Source: Pseudomonas tensinigenes (lineage in GTDB: Bacteria > Pseudomonadota > Gammaproteobacteria > Pseudomonadales > Pseudomonadaceae). From it: DNA of 64,000 bases. The position numbers and the translations under genes were made by a program. The notes under the pieces are model-generated. The model ran no database searches. It worked only from the letters and a program-made list of their open reading frames with translations, and was not told where the DNA came from. This document shows positions 56,827 to 64,000 of the stretch, piece after piece (position 1 is the first letter of the stretch; every line of letters begins with the position of its first letter). The stretch covers positions 4,457,501-4,521,500 of the forward strand of contig NZ_CP077089.1 in NCBI RefSeq assembly GCF_014268445.2, in the 5' to 3' direction.

Positions 56827-57576
56827 TCACTGCACTGGCAAGAAATTCAGAAACAGCAAACTCTGCGCGTAGTTAAGGCCGATCCGCCGGTAACGCTCAT
56901 CAAGCATCTGCGTGATCAGGTCCAGCCGCGCGACGATTTTGCCGAACTCGGTGGCGAAACTCAGGTTGCTGCCCTCCTCAGAGATCTCATTGGAAAACAG
57001 CAGCGGCTGACCTTCCTTGTTCTGCCGCTGGGACAAAATCCACGTGGCTTTTTCGATATTGCGTGCAGCGTTGTGAACGAACGTCGGGTTGATCGCATCG
57101 GTCATGTAGAACTCGGTGCGATTGCCGTGGGCGGTGACCAGCATGCTGCCGATCGCATAGATGAAGGCGCCGACGCGATCGCCGAGAAACTCCGGGCTCA
57201 TCGCATAGCTCAGCGCTGCGAGGTCCTTGCGCCCTCCCAGCACCGGCAGCGGTTGTTGCTGCTCAATGGCCTGGCGCACCTGTTTCACCGCGGCATGGAT
57301 GTTGAGAAAACCGGACTTGCGCAGTTCTTCCGGGTTGCGCAAGTACAACTTGCCCTGCAAGCGATAGAGGCTGTTGAGGTTGTCGCGCATCGCCAGCGTG
57401 GCCATGCGGTCGACGCTTGTCTGCAGGAACTCCTGCGGCTTCCCTTCACGCATCTGGTTGAAGAAGCCGTTGCCGTCCTGGTGACTGCAACCGCTGAAAA
57501 ACAGCGACGACAAACACGCCAGCAACAGACACGGGCGGCGGAAAAAAGCAGTGATCAGGGCAAAAGCTCTCGGCAT
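56827..57576 (-). CDS. hypothetical lipoprotein
   Basis: A 249-residue protein starting MPRAFALITAFFRRPCLLLA, with a lipobox-like SLFFSGC (cysteine near residue 30). The mature part is helical and contains LNSLYRLQGKLYLRNPEELR and DRVGAFIYAIGSMLVTAHGN. A GTG start at 57594 is possible; neither start has a strong ribosome site. I recall similar proteins in Pseudomonas but no function. It stands alone. Confidence 0.75.
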   Translation of the reverse strand: MPRAFALITAFFRRPCLLLACLSSLFFSGCSHQDGNGFFNQMREGKPQEFLQTSVDRMATLAMRDNLNSLYRLQGKLYLRNPEELRKSGFLNIHAAVKQVRQAIEQQQPLPVLGGRKDLAALSYAMSPEFLGDRVGAFIYAIGSMLVTAHGNRTEFYMTDAINPTFVHNAARNIEKATWILSQRQNKEGQPLLFSNEISEEGSNLSFATEFGKIVARLDLITQMLDERYRRIGLNYAQSLLFLNFLPVQ

Positions 57577-57789
57577 GAAATCTCGAACAGGCACATTCCT
57601 GTGCGGCGGGAGTCACCGCATCCTGGCCATGGATAGAGCCGCCGATTGCGAAAAAGTGCAGTGGTGCGCACGACCAGCCGACCTTCGGCAATGCCTGCCC
57701 AACCAATTAGTCTGTCTTTATTGTTGAAATAAACGATTAATCAGCTATAAATCTTCACTGCGCATACAAATAGCATGACTAGTTATTCT

Positions 57790-57886
57790 GTAGGAGCTGC
57801 CGCAGGCTGCGATCTTTTGACTTTGTTTTTAGAGCCAAGATCAAAAGATCGTCCGAACGCGGCCCGAGCCTTCGGCAGCTCCTACA
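57790..57886. repeat. second-type REP inverted pair, partly diverged
   Basis: Arms TGTAGGAGCTGCCGCAGGCT and AGCCTTCGGCAGCTCCTACA with AAAAGATC words between them. Same family as 50342-50425. The rest of the 340-bp gap before galM shows no gene. Confidence 0.85.
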
Positions 57887-57933
57887 CAGCCTCAGCAGCA
57901 ATTTGAAAACAACAACAAAAAGGAAGGTCAACC

Positions 57934-59082
57934 ATGCTTCAATCCCGTCACCTGCTCTCCGGCCTCGGACTGTCCCTGATGATCGCCACCCTCTCCGCCA
58001 ACGCGGCCGGCCTCAGCGCCGAACACAAAGCCTTCGGCAAAACCAATGACGGCACGCCCGTCGAGCAATACATCCTGCGCAACAGCCACGGCATGCAAGC
58101 CACCGTCATCACCTACGGCGCGACCCTGCAATCGCTGAAAGTGGCGGACAAGCACGGCAAGTTCGACGACGTCGTGCTCGGCTTCGATGATGTGCAGGGC
58201 TACCAGAAAGGCACCGCCTATTTCGGCGCGACCATCGGCCGTTTCGGCAATCGCCTCGCCGAAGGCGCGTTCGAACTCGACGGCAAGCGCTATCAAGTGC
58301 CGCAGAACGACAAGACCAACGCGCTGCACGGCGGCACGCTGGGCTTCGACAAGAAAGTCTGGAAGGCCCAGGAAACTAAGGACAAGGATTCGGTCGGCGT
58401 GACCCTGACCTATCTCTCGGCCGACGGTGAAATGGGCTTCCCCGGTAACCTCACCACCGAAGTGACCTATCGCCTCACCGACAACAACGAACTGCGCATC
58501 GACTACAAGGCCAGCACCGACAAACCGACCGTGCTCAACCTGACCAACCACAGCTACTTCAACCTCGCCGGCGCCGGCAATGGCGACATCCTCAAACAGG
58601 TCGCCACCCTGCACGCCAGCCATTACACCCCGGTCACCGCCAAACTGATCCCGACCGGCGAACTGGCACCCGTGGCCGGCACGCCGATGGACTTCAGCAA
58701 GCCAACCGCGATCGGCACGCACATCAAGGCTGATCATCCGCAACTGAAATTCGCCGAGCCGAAACAGGGTGGGTTTGATTTCAACTGGGCGCTGGATACC
58801 AAGGGCGATATCGGCAAAGTTGCGACTGAGGTGAGCGATCCGCAATCTGGTCGCGTGCTGCAGTTGTTCACCACGGAACCGGGTGTGCAGTTCTATACCA
58901 GCAACTTCCTAGACGGCACCGTCAAGGGCAAGGGTGGCAAGGTCTATCCGCACTGGGGCGCGTTTACCCTGGAAACTCAGCACTATCCGGATTCACCGAA
59001 TCAGCCGGACTTCCCGAGTACACGGCTTGATCCGGGGCAGACTTACAGCCACAGCGTCGTGCTGAAGTTCTCCGCCAAATAA
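57934..59082 (+). CDS. galM: periplasmic aldose 1-epimerase
   Basis: A 382-residue galactose mutarotase-fold enzyme with a signal peptide (SRHLLSGLGLSLMIATLSAN, cleavage near residue 24). It interconverts alpha and beta anomers of hexoses. Substrate-binding segments are FGATIGRFGNRLAEG, NALHGGTLGFDKKVW and LTNHSYFNLAG, which carry the two histidines. The catalytic glutamate is in FTLETQHYPDSPN. AAGGAAGG precedes the ATG. It is a single gene, so a role in sugar uptake is inferred only from its location and fold. Confidence 0.93.
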   Translation: MLQSRHLLSGLGLSLMIATLSANAAGLSAEHKAFGKTNDGTPVEQYILRNSHGMQATVITYGATLQSLKVADKHGKFDDVVLGFDDVQGYQKGTAYFGATIGRFGNRLAEGAFELDGKRYQVPQNDKTNALHGGTLGFDKKVWKAQETKDKDSVGVTLTYLSADGEMGFPGNLTTEVTYRLTDNNELRIDYKASTDKPTVLNLTNHSYFNLAGAGNGDILKQVATLHASHYTPVTAKLIPTGELAPVAGTPMDFSKPTAIGTHIKADHPQLKFAEPKQGGFDFNWALDTKGDIGKVATEVSDPQSGRVLQLFTTEPGVQFYTSNFLDGTVKGKGGKVYPHWGAFTLETQHYPDSPNQPDFPSTRLDPGQTYSHSVVLKFSAK

Positions 59083-59102
59083 CCTGCCCGTTGCACCTGA
59101 TT

Positions 59103-59188
59103 GTTCCCACGCGCAGCAAAGGCATGCGGCCCAGGACGCTCCGCGTCCCTTGAGGCATTTCATTGCTGCGCGTGGGAACAATCAATCA
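59103..59188. repeat. inverted repeat (GATTGTTCCCACGCGCAGC type)
   Basis: Arms TGATTGTTCCCACGCGCAGC and GCTGCGCGTGGGAACAATCA are perfect complements, with CGCTCCGCG in the centre. A third repeat family, probably also a terminator between galM and the convergent gene. Confidence 0.9.
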
Positions 59189-59197
59189 CCAAGGAGA

Positions 59198-59593
59198 TTA
59201 CAGACCCACACGCTCCAATCCCTGACGCATGCCTTGATCCGCCTGCTCGCACCACTGCTTGAGCGTCAGACTCGGCGGCAGATTGGCCTCCAGGGTTTTG
59301 TATTGTCCATCGTCCAATACCTCACCCTTGCGACCATGGGCCTCGTTCTTATCGCCGTCGCTCTTGTCCATCTGCCCTGGAATACCGGCAACAAACGCCA
59401 CCATTTTATTGGCGTTCGTAGCGCTTTCAGCTTTCAGGAAACCTTTGTCAACGCAATGGTTAATCAGACCGGACATGTTGCGCCCAGTGTCGTACATCGC
59501 TTTCAACGTAGCAGCGTCCGGTCCTTCTGCGTGAGCAACATTGACGGTGCCGAGAGTGGCGGTCAGTGCGAGGATCAAAGCGGTGTTCTTCAT
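59198..59593 (-). CDS. small periplasmic hypothetical protein
   Basis: A 131-residue exported protein with signal peptide MKNTALILALTATLGTVNVA (cleavage near AHA). The mature region has a cysteine in LINHCVDKGF and one in KQWCEQADQG, which could form a disulfide. AGGAATAAAC precedes the ATG at 59593. It is the last normal gene before the toxin-related island. Function unknown. Confidence 0.75.
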   Translation of the reverse strand: MKNTALILALTATLGTVNVAHAEGPDAATLKAMYDTGRNMSGLINHCVDKGFLKAESATNANKMVAFVAGIPGQMDKSDGDKNEAHGRKGEVLDDGQYKTLEANLPPSLTLKQWCEQADQGMRQGLERVGL

Positions 59594-59673
59594 GTTTATT
59601 CCTTTAATGGATGAAGCCAGGTTGTTTACTTGCAGTATTCACGAGGGCGAACGAAAAGCTCAGCCTCGCGGAT

Positions 59674-59936
59674 TCAACTGACCACTGCTCCCTTCGGGCC
59701 ACTGGCAATCAGCACGGCCCCGCAAGCGGTCTTCATTCCGTCCAACGCGATAGGCGTGCCATCGACGGTGTAGGTACTGCTGCCTTCGGCAATCGGAAAA
59801 TGCCTTTGCACAGAGGACAGCTGACCTTTTGGCCAACCCCGGCGATGGGCTTGCCGTTTAGGTCGGTCTGGGAAAAGGCTTCGAGGACTTTGCCACCGTG
59901 AGTGGTGGAGTCGCCCAAGCGAATGGTGTCTTTCAT
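59674..59936 (-). pseudogene. PAAR-domain protein gene with single-base frameshift
   Basis: Starts MKDTIRLGDSTTHGGKVLEA after AGGAATGACAAC and runs through VGQKVSCPLCKGIF. At about 59794-59798 one base (a C in TTTTCCG) appears missing. The other frame continues PIAEGSSTYTVDGTPIAL, then DGMKTACGAVLIASG to a TGA at 59674. Restoring one base gives an 87-residue protein, the usual size of the small PAAR family with CPLC and a later cysteine. PAAR proteins cap the type VI secretion spike and carry effectors. It could be a true mutation or a sequencing error. Confidence 0.82.
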
Positions 59937-60019
59937 GTTGTCATTCCTTCGACTACGAGGGTTGACTGCAGCCTCGATCAATTTCGCGTCTTTCGACCAC
60001 CAATGGCAGAGAGTTTTAT

Positions 60020-60068
60020 CAGAGGCAGGTTGCGTTTAATCAACCTTCAAAAACGTGGCCTGCCCCTG
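60020..60068. repeat. cassette-separating stem-loop 1
   Basis: AGGCAGGTTGCGTTTAATC pairs imperfectly with AAAACGTGGCCTGCCCCTG. Related stem-loops lie at 61531, 62624 and 63255. Confidence 0.55.
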
Positions 60069-60134
60069 ATATATTTCATAAATTTTTAGAGATTAAAAAG
60101 TGGCTATTCGGCTGCAATTTGACCGAGAGTCAAC

Positions 60135-60452
60135 CTACACGCGGAAGGCCTCATTTAAGCCAACCTCTTCATCCTCGTCCCCATCTTCAAGACACCTGAA
60201 ATTTCTTCCATTGAGTGCTGTTTTAAGTAGGGCGTACAGTTCTGCTGATTGGAAATTCACTTGGAGCCACAGGGATTCATCATCCCCATAAATGAGACGA
60301 GTATCGTAAGCCCCACTGCTATTCAACGAGTGATCCTTCAAATAAAGATCACCGTCGCCCGAGCGAACACAAGCACTACTAGCTTTAACAATGTCGATGA
60401 CATGCTGAGCTGTAGAGTTGTCGTCAAACACCAATTTGTATTCATAACTCAT
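60135..60452 (-). CDS. 105-residue hypothetical protein, putative immunity protein
   Basis: An acidic soluble protein starting MSYEYKLVFDDNSTAQHVID and containing GAYDTRLIYGDDESLWLQVN and RNFRCLEDGDEDEEVGLNEA. GAGGT lies upstream, though somewhat far. The start at 60452 is preferred over 60500. Small size, acidity and position in a run of toxin-associated genes suggest an immunity protein, but no toxin partner sits beside it and the family is not recognised. Confidence 0.65.
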   Translation of the reverse strand: MSYEYKLVFDDNSTAQHVIDIVKASSACVRSGDGDLYLKDHSLNSSGAYDTRLIYGDDESLWLQVNFQSAELYALLKTALNGRNFRCLEDGDEDEEVGLNEAFRV

Positions 60453-60605
60453 GATTCGCGCGACCTCACTCGGACAGCAGGTATTTATCAGGCAGGCCAT
60501 GCCTATTTAATCCAAAAACCGCAGCACGTCTCCACCCGCGTCAAAAACCCATATACCGCAGTGATTATTCTCCTAAGAGACCGACCATCTTCTTATTAAT
60601 AGCAA

Positions 60606-60824
60606 CTAAATCCACATGTTTTTGTTTGAGAAATTCTCGACTAAATCTTGTAGATGCATATGCTCTAGCCCATTGATCTCCATTTCGTACGAAGCACTGA
60701 TCAAGAAAACCCCTAAGGCTCTTATCGTTCCTGGATCAGCGAGAATTGATATTTCGTCAAGCTTGATATTCTGATCACAATCGACTGCAGTGCCATGAAT
60801 GGAGAAGCCTCTTAGTCTTTTCAT
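60606..60824 (-). CDS. small immunity-like protein, Imm32-type resemblance
   Basis: A 72-residue protein starting MKRLRGFSIHGTAVDCDQNI. Its core LDEISILADPGTIRALGVFL followed by GLEHMHLQDL resembles, from memory, the Imm32 immunity family of polymorphic toxin systems. AGGGGGT precedes the ATG at 60824. No cognate toxin gene is adjacent, so it may be an orphan immunity gene. Family assignment is tentative. Confidence 0.6.
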   Translation of the reverse strand: MKRLRGFSIHGTAVDCDQNIKLDEISILADPGTIRALGVFLISASYEMEINGLEHMHLQDLVENFSNKNMWI

Positions 60825-60891
60825 AACTTACCCCCTACACTCACGTTTTGCAAACATCAAAAATGGTGTGCCCTGAAGGGTTCTAGAAGAG

Positions 60892-61086
60892 TTATTGCGC
60901 CTTGATCCACGCGGAAATCATTTTCTTTATTTCATCCATCAAGGATAGATTTCCGAATATAACAAGCTCACATCCCGCTTCTTTGTCTTGATACGAGGAA
61001 AGCTCATCAACCTCCTCGTCTAATACTATTCTAAGAATCTGACCACTCACTTCATTTCTTACAGAAAAAATTGGATTTCCGTCCAT
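60892..61086 (-). CDS. 64-residue hypothetical protein, possibly 5'-truncated
   Basis: A short frame starting MDGNPIFSVRNEVSGQILRI and ending DEIKKMISAWIKAQ. No ribosome site is visible before the ATG, and the frame stays open about 20 codons upstream (through FSNGTPF) without a start, so the 5' part may be lost. Acidic and mixed alpha/beta, in the style of immunity proteins. Confidence 0.4.
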   Translation of the reverse strand: MDGNPIFSVRNEVSGQILRIVLDEEVDELSSYQDKEAGCELVIFGNLSLMDEIKKMISAWIKAQ

Positions 61087-61148
61087 GAACGGTGTGCCAT
61101 TTGAAAAAATGTATTGTAATAAGGTGCTTTGAATAACTCAGTAACGAT

Positions 61149-61316
61149 TTAGCTTTTCTGAACTTCCAAATGGAAGAAGTTATAAAAATCCTGTTCTAGC
61201 CGGAGATAGCGATCCATGCCACTTAGATATTCACCAGACATTAAGCTCAACTCCTCCCCACTTGACAACTCGGCCATCAACATATCTCCATCTATAAATC
61301 TAATATCGGGGACACT
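61149..61316 (-). pseudogene. remnant of a small gene
   Basis: An open stretch without a stop, bounded upstream by TAG and ending at TAA (61149). It reads SVPDIRFIDGDMLMAELSSG, then EYLSGMDRYLRLEQDFYNFF. An ATG at 61283 would give 44 residues. It looks like the C-terminal piece of an immunity-type protein, but the parent family is not recognised. Confidence 0.3.
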
Positions 61317-61329
61317 CTAAGACTCTAAA

Positions 61330-61560
61330 TTAAACCCAGATCATGACCAGATGATAGATTGCCGACTTAATCAGGGACTTTGTTTTATTAAATCTCAACA
61401 CCTTAGCCTGCCCACAAAAGGGGTGATTTGCGTAGTCGCCCTCGGGCAGTGGGGAATTGCTAGTGGCCGTTTTCCATTCTTTAATGCCTTTGTTAATAAT
61501 AGGTAGATTTCTAGCATCTCCGACTTTATTCCCTGTCAGACCACGCTTAAAAATCTTCAA
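61330..61560 (-). other. open frame of doubtful coding value
   Basis: About 76 codons, starting at a TTG inside stem-loop 2 and without a ribosome site. The translation (TGNKVGDARNLPIINKGIKE, then HPFCGQAKVLRFNKTKSLIK) is protein-like but not recognised. It may be a toxin-cassette remnant. Confidence 0.2.
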
Positions 61561-61577
61561 AAACGTGGTCTGTCCCC
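61531..61577. repeat. cassette-separating stem-loop 2
   Basis: CAGACCACGCTTAAAAATC pairs with the start of AAAACGTGGTCTGTCCCC. The closest to a perfect copy of the family (CAGACCACG/CGTGGTCTG). Confidence 0.6.
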
Positions 61578-61627
61578 GAGCAACTCCAATTTTGTTCAGT
61601 TGGATGGTTCACGGCGCCTAATTCACT

Positions 61628-62011
61628 TTAGAGTTTTTTTGCTGCCTCGGCGATCATGTTGTCTTCATCTGTCGCAAGTAGCGCTAATAAATCTTTGGGT
61701 GTCTTCGGGTTGCATGCAATTCTATGTCTAACCATTTCGGACTTATCAGTTGCCAGCCTCTCAAAAGTACGTCTATTGATACGCCTCTTCATTGCAACAT
61801 CCCAGCGAACATCTACGTCGTCGCTTAGTGAAAGTTTCTCGAGCACATCAGTAGAAATTGATCCGTTTGCAACAACCAGTCGTGAAAGCTCAGGGTATTT
61901 TGAGATAACCTCGAGCCAAACTTCATCTGTCGCAACTTCATTTATCTTTGCGTTTTCTATCTCGTTTTCGCTTTCTGCATAACACTTAAAATCATCAGCG
62001 CTGCTAATCAT
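61628..62011 (-). CDS. HEAT-like repeat protein, likely immunity partner of the adjacent Rhs toxin
   Basis: A 127-residue helical acidic protein starting MISSADDFKCYAESENEIEN. It holds imperfect repeats of about 24 residues: LSLSDDVDVRWDVAMKRRIN, LATDKSEMVRHRIACNPKTP and LLATDEDNMIAEAAKK, like variant HEAT/leucine-rich repeats. The ATG at 62011 lies 11 bp after the stop of the Rhs toxin domain, and GAGGTGT overlaps that stop. Such tight spacing is typical of toxin-immunity pairs. Its frame is intact although the toxin is interrupted. Confidence 0.7.
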   Translation of the reverse strand: MISSADDFKCYAESENEIENAKINEVATDEVWLEVISKYPELSRLVVANGSISTDVLEKLSLSDDVDVRWDVAMKRRINRRTFERLATDKSEMVRHRIACNPKTPKDLLALLATDEDNMIAEAAKKL

Positions 62012-62022
62012 TGGCTTACACC

Positions 62023-62613
62023 TCAAGCTTTTCGGCACTTCATGTTTTTCATTGACATTATCTTGCCTGTCGGGCCTTTGTGTTTTCCTGTCATGAAGCC
62101 TCCGTAAATATCTGCATCATGCTTATGCACTAGATCCGTACCTTGCTGCGCCATTACTTTCCAAGTGGAATCACCATGTGTTTCAGTATAAGCGGACTAC
62201 CACAACTCCGACGTCGAATCTCGATAGTACTTAACATTTTTTCCATTAAGTTTTCCTTCACAAATCCTATTGTAGCTATTCACCTCCCACTTTTTCCTGC
62301 ATGGGCATTTCGAGTTTTGATTAGGCTTGCTCGAAATCGGCTTTCTTCCCGCTGCCCCGGGAGCTTTAGTGAAGCCAAGTGGGTCAATCCACTCCACAGG
62401 GTTAGGAGCGTAGGCAAAAAAGTTGATTCCACCTGCGAGAAGAATTGGATCTTTAGATACGAACCGCCCAACCCCCGGATCATAGTACTTATACCGATTG
62501 TAATGCAGCCCCGTCTCATGATCGTGATACTGCCCCTGGAACCGTATCGGGTTCACAACGCCATGCTGCCGCGCCCACTCCGAACGCTGCTCCGTCACCT
62601 GTCCCCATGCTTT
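62023..62613 (-). pseudogene. Rhs C-terminal tip with toxin domain, 5'-truncated and interrupted by in-frame TAG
   Basis: From about 62613 the frame reads AWGQVTEQRSEWARQHGVVN, then YHDHETGLHYNRYKYYDPGV and GRFVSKDPI, the Rhs core end, with the DPLG boundary in PVEWIDPLGF. The variable toxin part continues with CPCRKKWEVNSYNRICEG and YYRDSTSELW, then TAG (62197-62199). The same frame continues SAYTETHGDSTWKVMAQQ and DADIYGGFMTGKHKGPTG to TGA at 62023. A single TGG-to-TAG change would explain the stop. No Rhs body lies upstream; stem-loop 3 sits at the break. The toxin's activity is not recognised with confidence. Confidence 0.85.
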
Positions 62614-62623
62614 GTTTTTTATC

Positions 62624-62665
62624 GGGACAGACTACGTTTAATTAATTATAAAAACGCAGCCCACC
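62624..62665. repeat. cassette-separating stem-loop 3
   Basis: GGGACAGACTACGTTTAATT pairs imperfectly with ATAAAAACGCAGCCC. It lies exactly at the point where Rhs homology begins. Confidence 0.5.
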
Positions 62666-62721
62666 TCCGAAAAATTTCTTTATCCCGACCTGTTCCACGC
62701 CCCACTTTAGCGGTTACTCAA

Positions 62722-63228
62722 TCAATGAGCTATTAGAGGCAAAGAAGCCAATGACAGGCACTCCCCCAGACGAGATGATTTAATATGTGAGTGCTGCAGA
62801 CAAGCATCCTCATATGCAATATTTTCCCCATCAGCAATATCAGACAAATATCTGTCGATCGCGAAAAAATCACAATCCGAGGGGATATTCACTGCAAACA
62901 GCGACATTTCCTGACTAACTGAGCACGAGGCACCCAACTGATGAAGATGAGCGATTATTTTACTTCTCTCTTCAGTATCACTGGCAAAAACTCTGACAGT
63001 CGAATGGCCACCCTGTTTTGCGACACGCACAGCTATCATCTCATCGCCACTGGACTTTACCTGCACGGAATCTCCCTTACTCACGCCATAAACGTAATAG
63101 GGAGTATTGTCTAAGACATGGGTACCATCACCGGCATAGATGCCCCAAATAGACTCAGCGGATACAGGAGGATAACCATCCTCGCCAGGCGTTAACTCAA
63201 AGACAATCTTGTGAAAAATTTCGTTCAT
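62722..63228 (-). CDS. DUF4265 domain-containing protein
   Basis: A 168-residue protein starting MNEIFHKIVFELTPGEDGYP. The DUF4265 core is seen in DGTHVLDNTPYYVYGVSKGD and VAKQGGHSTVRVFASDTEER, then LHQLGASC. Family members often sit in polymorphic toxin loci, where an immunity role is suspected. GGAG lies nine bases before the ATG at 63228; the ATG at 63234 is too close to it. AT-richer codons than the core genes. Confidence 0.78.
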   Translation of the reverse strand: MNEIFHKIVFELTPGEDGYPPVSAESIWGIYAGDGTHVLDNTPYYVYGVSKGDSVQVKSSGDEMIAVRVAKQGGHSTVRVFASDTEERSKIIAHLHQLGASCSVSQEMSLFAVNIPSDCDFFAIDRYLSDIADGENIAYEDACLQHSHIKSSRLGECLSLASLPLIAH

Positions 63229-63254
63229 GTCCATACACTCCGGGTGAGGAGCCG

Positions 63255-63299
63255 CAGGCAGACTGTGCTTGACTAACAGTCAAAAAACTTGATCTGCCC
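63255..63299. repeat. cassette-separating stem-loop 4
   Basis: GCAGGCAGACTGTGCTTGAC pairs imperfectly with AAAACTTGATCTGCC. The most diverged member of the set. Confidence 0.4.
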
Positions 63300-63311
63300 G
63301 TTAAAAACTCT

Positions 63312-64000
63312 TCATTCGTAAAACTGTTTCATAGTAGGCCTGACCAGCTCTGCGTAACCCTTATCGATTTTTTCCATTTCCAAGAAAGCTTCATCTTCAA
63401 TGGCCTTGATCAGAGTCATAAAGTGTTTTCTTGACAACCTTTCACTCCAGACATTCAGGTAGCTTAAAGAAAGCGGCGAGTTGTAAAGATCGTTAAATAT
63501 CGCACAGATCGCGTCAGGAACCTCTTTCATAATATTTTTTATGTATTTATCCCACTCGGATGATGAATACTCCCATCGCTCATGAATTTCTTCCCAAGCA
63601 AGATCTGTTTCTGTATCTAAAGGCACTTCCACAAGCTGAGCCTGAATGACTGCTTCGATTAGTTCGTCAGAAATTTCAATCTGAAAGTCATCGGTATTCA
63701 ACCAATATATTCTGGCAGACACGCTCTTTATAAGTTGAATCGAATTGGCGCTCTGACTTAGTGTTCGCCGGCTAGCAATTGAGTCAAGCTCTGCAAATCT
63801 TCCAGAAATTGAATCGCTAAGCGTCGAGAGCTTTTGGAAAAAATCGTTTTTTGTCTTACTTATTCTTTCCTCTCTAAAATCTGCATCGTAGTAATAGTCA
63901 GCATCTCCATTCATTAACTCCAGAGTCGTCGCTCTGGCGATATTCTTTATACCATCAACATTATCAGCAAAACGCTCCCCTAAGAGCTTTGCTGAAAAGC
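63312..64000 (-). CDS. hypothetical protein, 5' end outside window
   Basis: At least 229 residues; the frame is open to base 64000, so the start is probably outside. An internal ATG at 63914 exists, but protein-like sequence continues upstream (LLGERFADNVDGIKNIARAT). The visible part is acidic and helical, for example KTKNDFFQKLSTLSDSISGR and WSERLSRKHFMTLIKAIEDE. The family is not recognised. Low GC and position suggest it belongs to the toxin/immunity island. Confidence 0.6.
   Translation of the reverse strand, partial: FSAKLLGERFADNVDGIKNIARATTLELMNGDADYYYDADFREERISKTKNDFFQKLSTLSDSISGRFAELDSIASRRTLSQSANSIQLIKSVSARIYWLNTDDFQIEISDELIEAVIQAQLVEVPLDTETDLAWEEIHERWEYSSSEWDKYIKNIMKEVPDAICAIFNDLYNSPLSLSYLNVWSERLSRKHFMTLIKAIEDEAFLEMEKIDKGYAELVRPTMKQFYE

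Noticed and set aside
59794..59798. Programmed ribosomal frameshift in the PAAR gene
   Set aside because: The site lacks a classical X-XXY-YYZ slippery heptamer, so an indel or sequencing error is more likely.

Overview
The window is chromosomal DNA of a Pseudomonas of the fluorescens group. This rests on the gene content and order (tig-clpP-clpX-lon-hupB-ppiD, folD, the ampR/ampC pair, Pseudomonas-type DUF2242, DUF6124 and other small proteins), the GC-rich codon use, and above all the many REP/REPIN elements with the core GCGAGCAGGCTCGCTCCCAC. No sequence search was possible, so names come from motif recognition.

Region by region. (1) 1-5.6 kb is a 2-aminoethylphosphonate (AEP) catabolic island: a GlpT/UhpT-type transporter, two LysR regulators, phnW and phnX. 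PhnW turns AEP into phosphonoacetaldehyde and PhnX releases phosphate from it. (2) 5.8-16.3 kb holds cytochrome b561, a D-cysteine desulfhydrase-like enzyme, dienoyl-CoA reductase (fadH), a nitrilase-fold protein that has lost catalytic residues, an AraC regulator, a DUF2242 lipoprotein, a LysR/MFS pair and a ten-copy tandem 72-bp REP array. (3) 16.7-26.1 kb is the protein quality-control block, all on the minus strand: tig, clpP, clpX, lon, hupB, an odd tRNA-like gene, ppiD, preceded by a tRNA cluster (Arg, His, Leu, His). (4) 26.3-44.1 kb is mixed core genome: folD, pbpG, TerC, nhaR, sstT, YceH, a shikimate dehydrogenase-like protein, an AI-2E-family permease, yegQ/trhP, several transporters and many small proteins. 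(5) 44.2-48.0 kb is a glucarate module: a FadR-type repressor divergent from an MFS transporter and glucarate dehydratase, with two visible operators. (6) 48.1-50.3 kb is ampR/ampC. (7) 50.4-59.6 kb includes DUF6124, an orphan AAA ATPase beside a long inverted repeat, a TSUP permease, a second AraJ-type MFS and a periplasmic aldose 1-epimerase.

(8) From about 59.7 kb to the end, the DNA is AT-richer and looks like an eroded polymorphic-toxin (Rhs/T6SS) island. It contains a PAAR gene with a single-base frameshift, several small putative immunity genes, an Rhs C-terminal tip whose toxin domain is cut by an in-frame TAG but is still followed 11 bp later by an immunity-like gene, a DUF4265 gene, and a partial gene running off the window. 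Four related stem-loops separate the cassettes. This region, the tRNA-like gene at 18.7 kb and the 72-bp REP array are the most unusual parts of the window.
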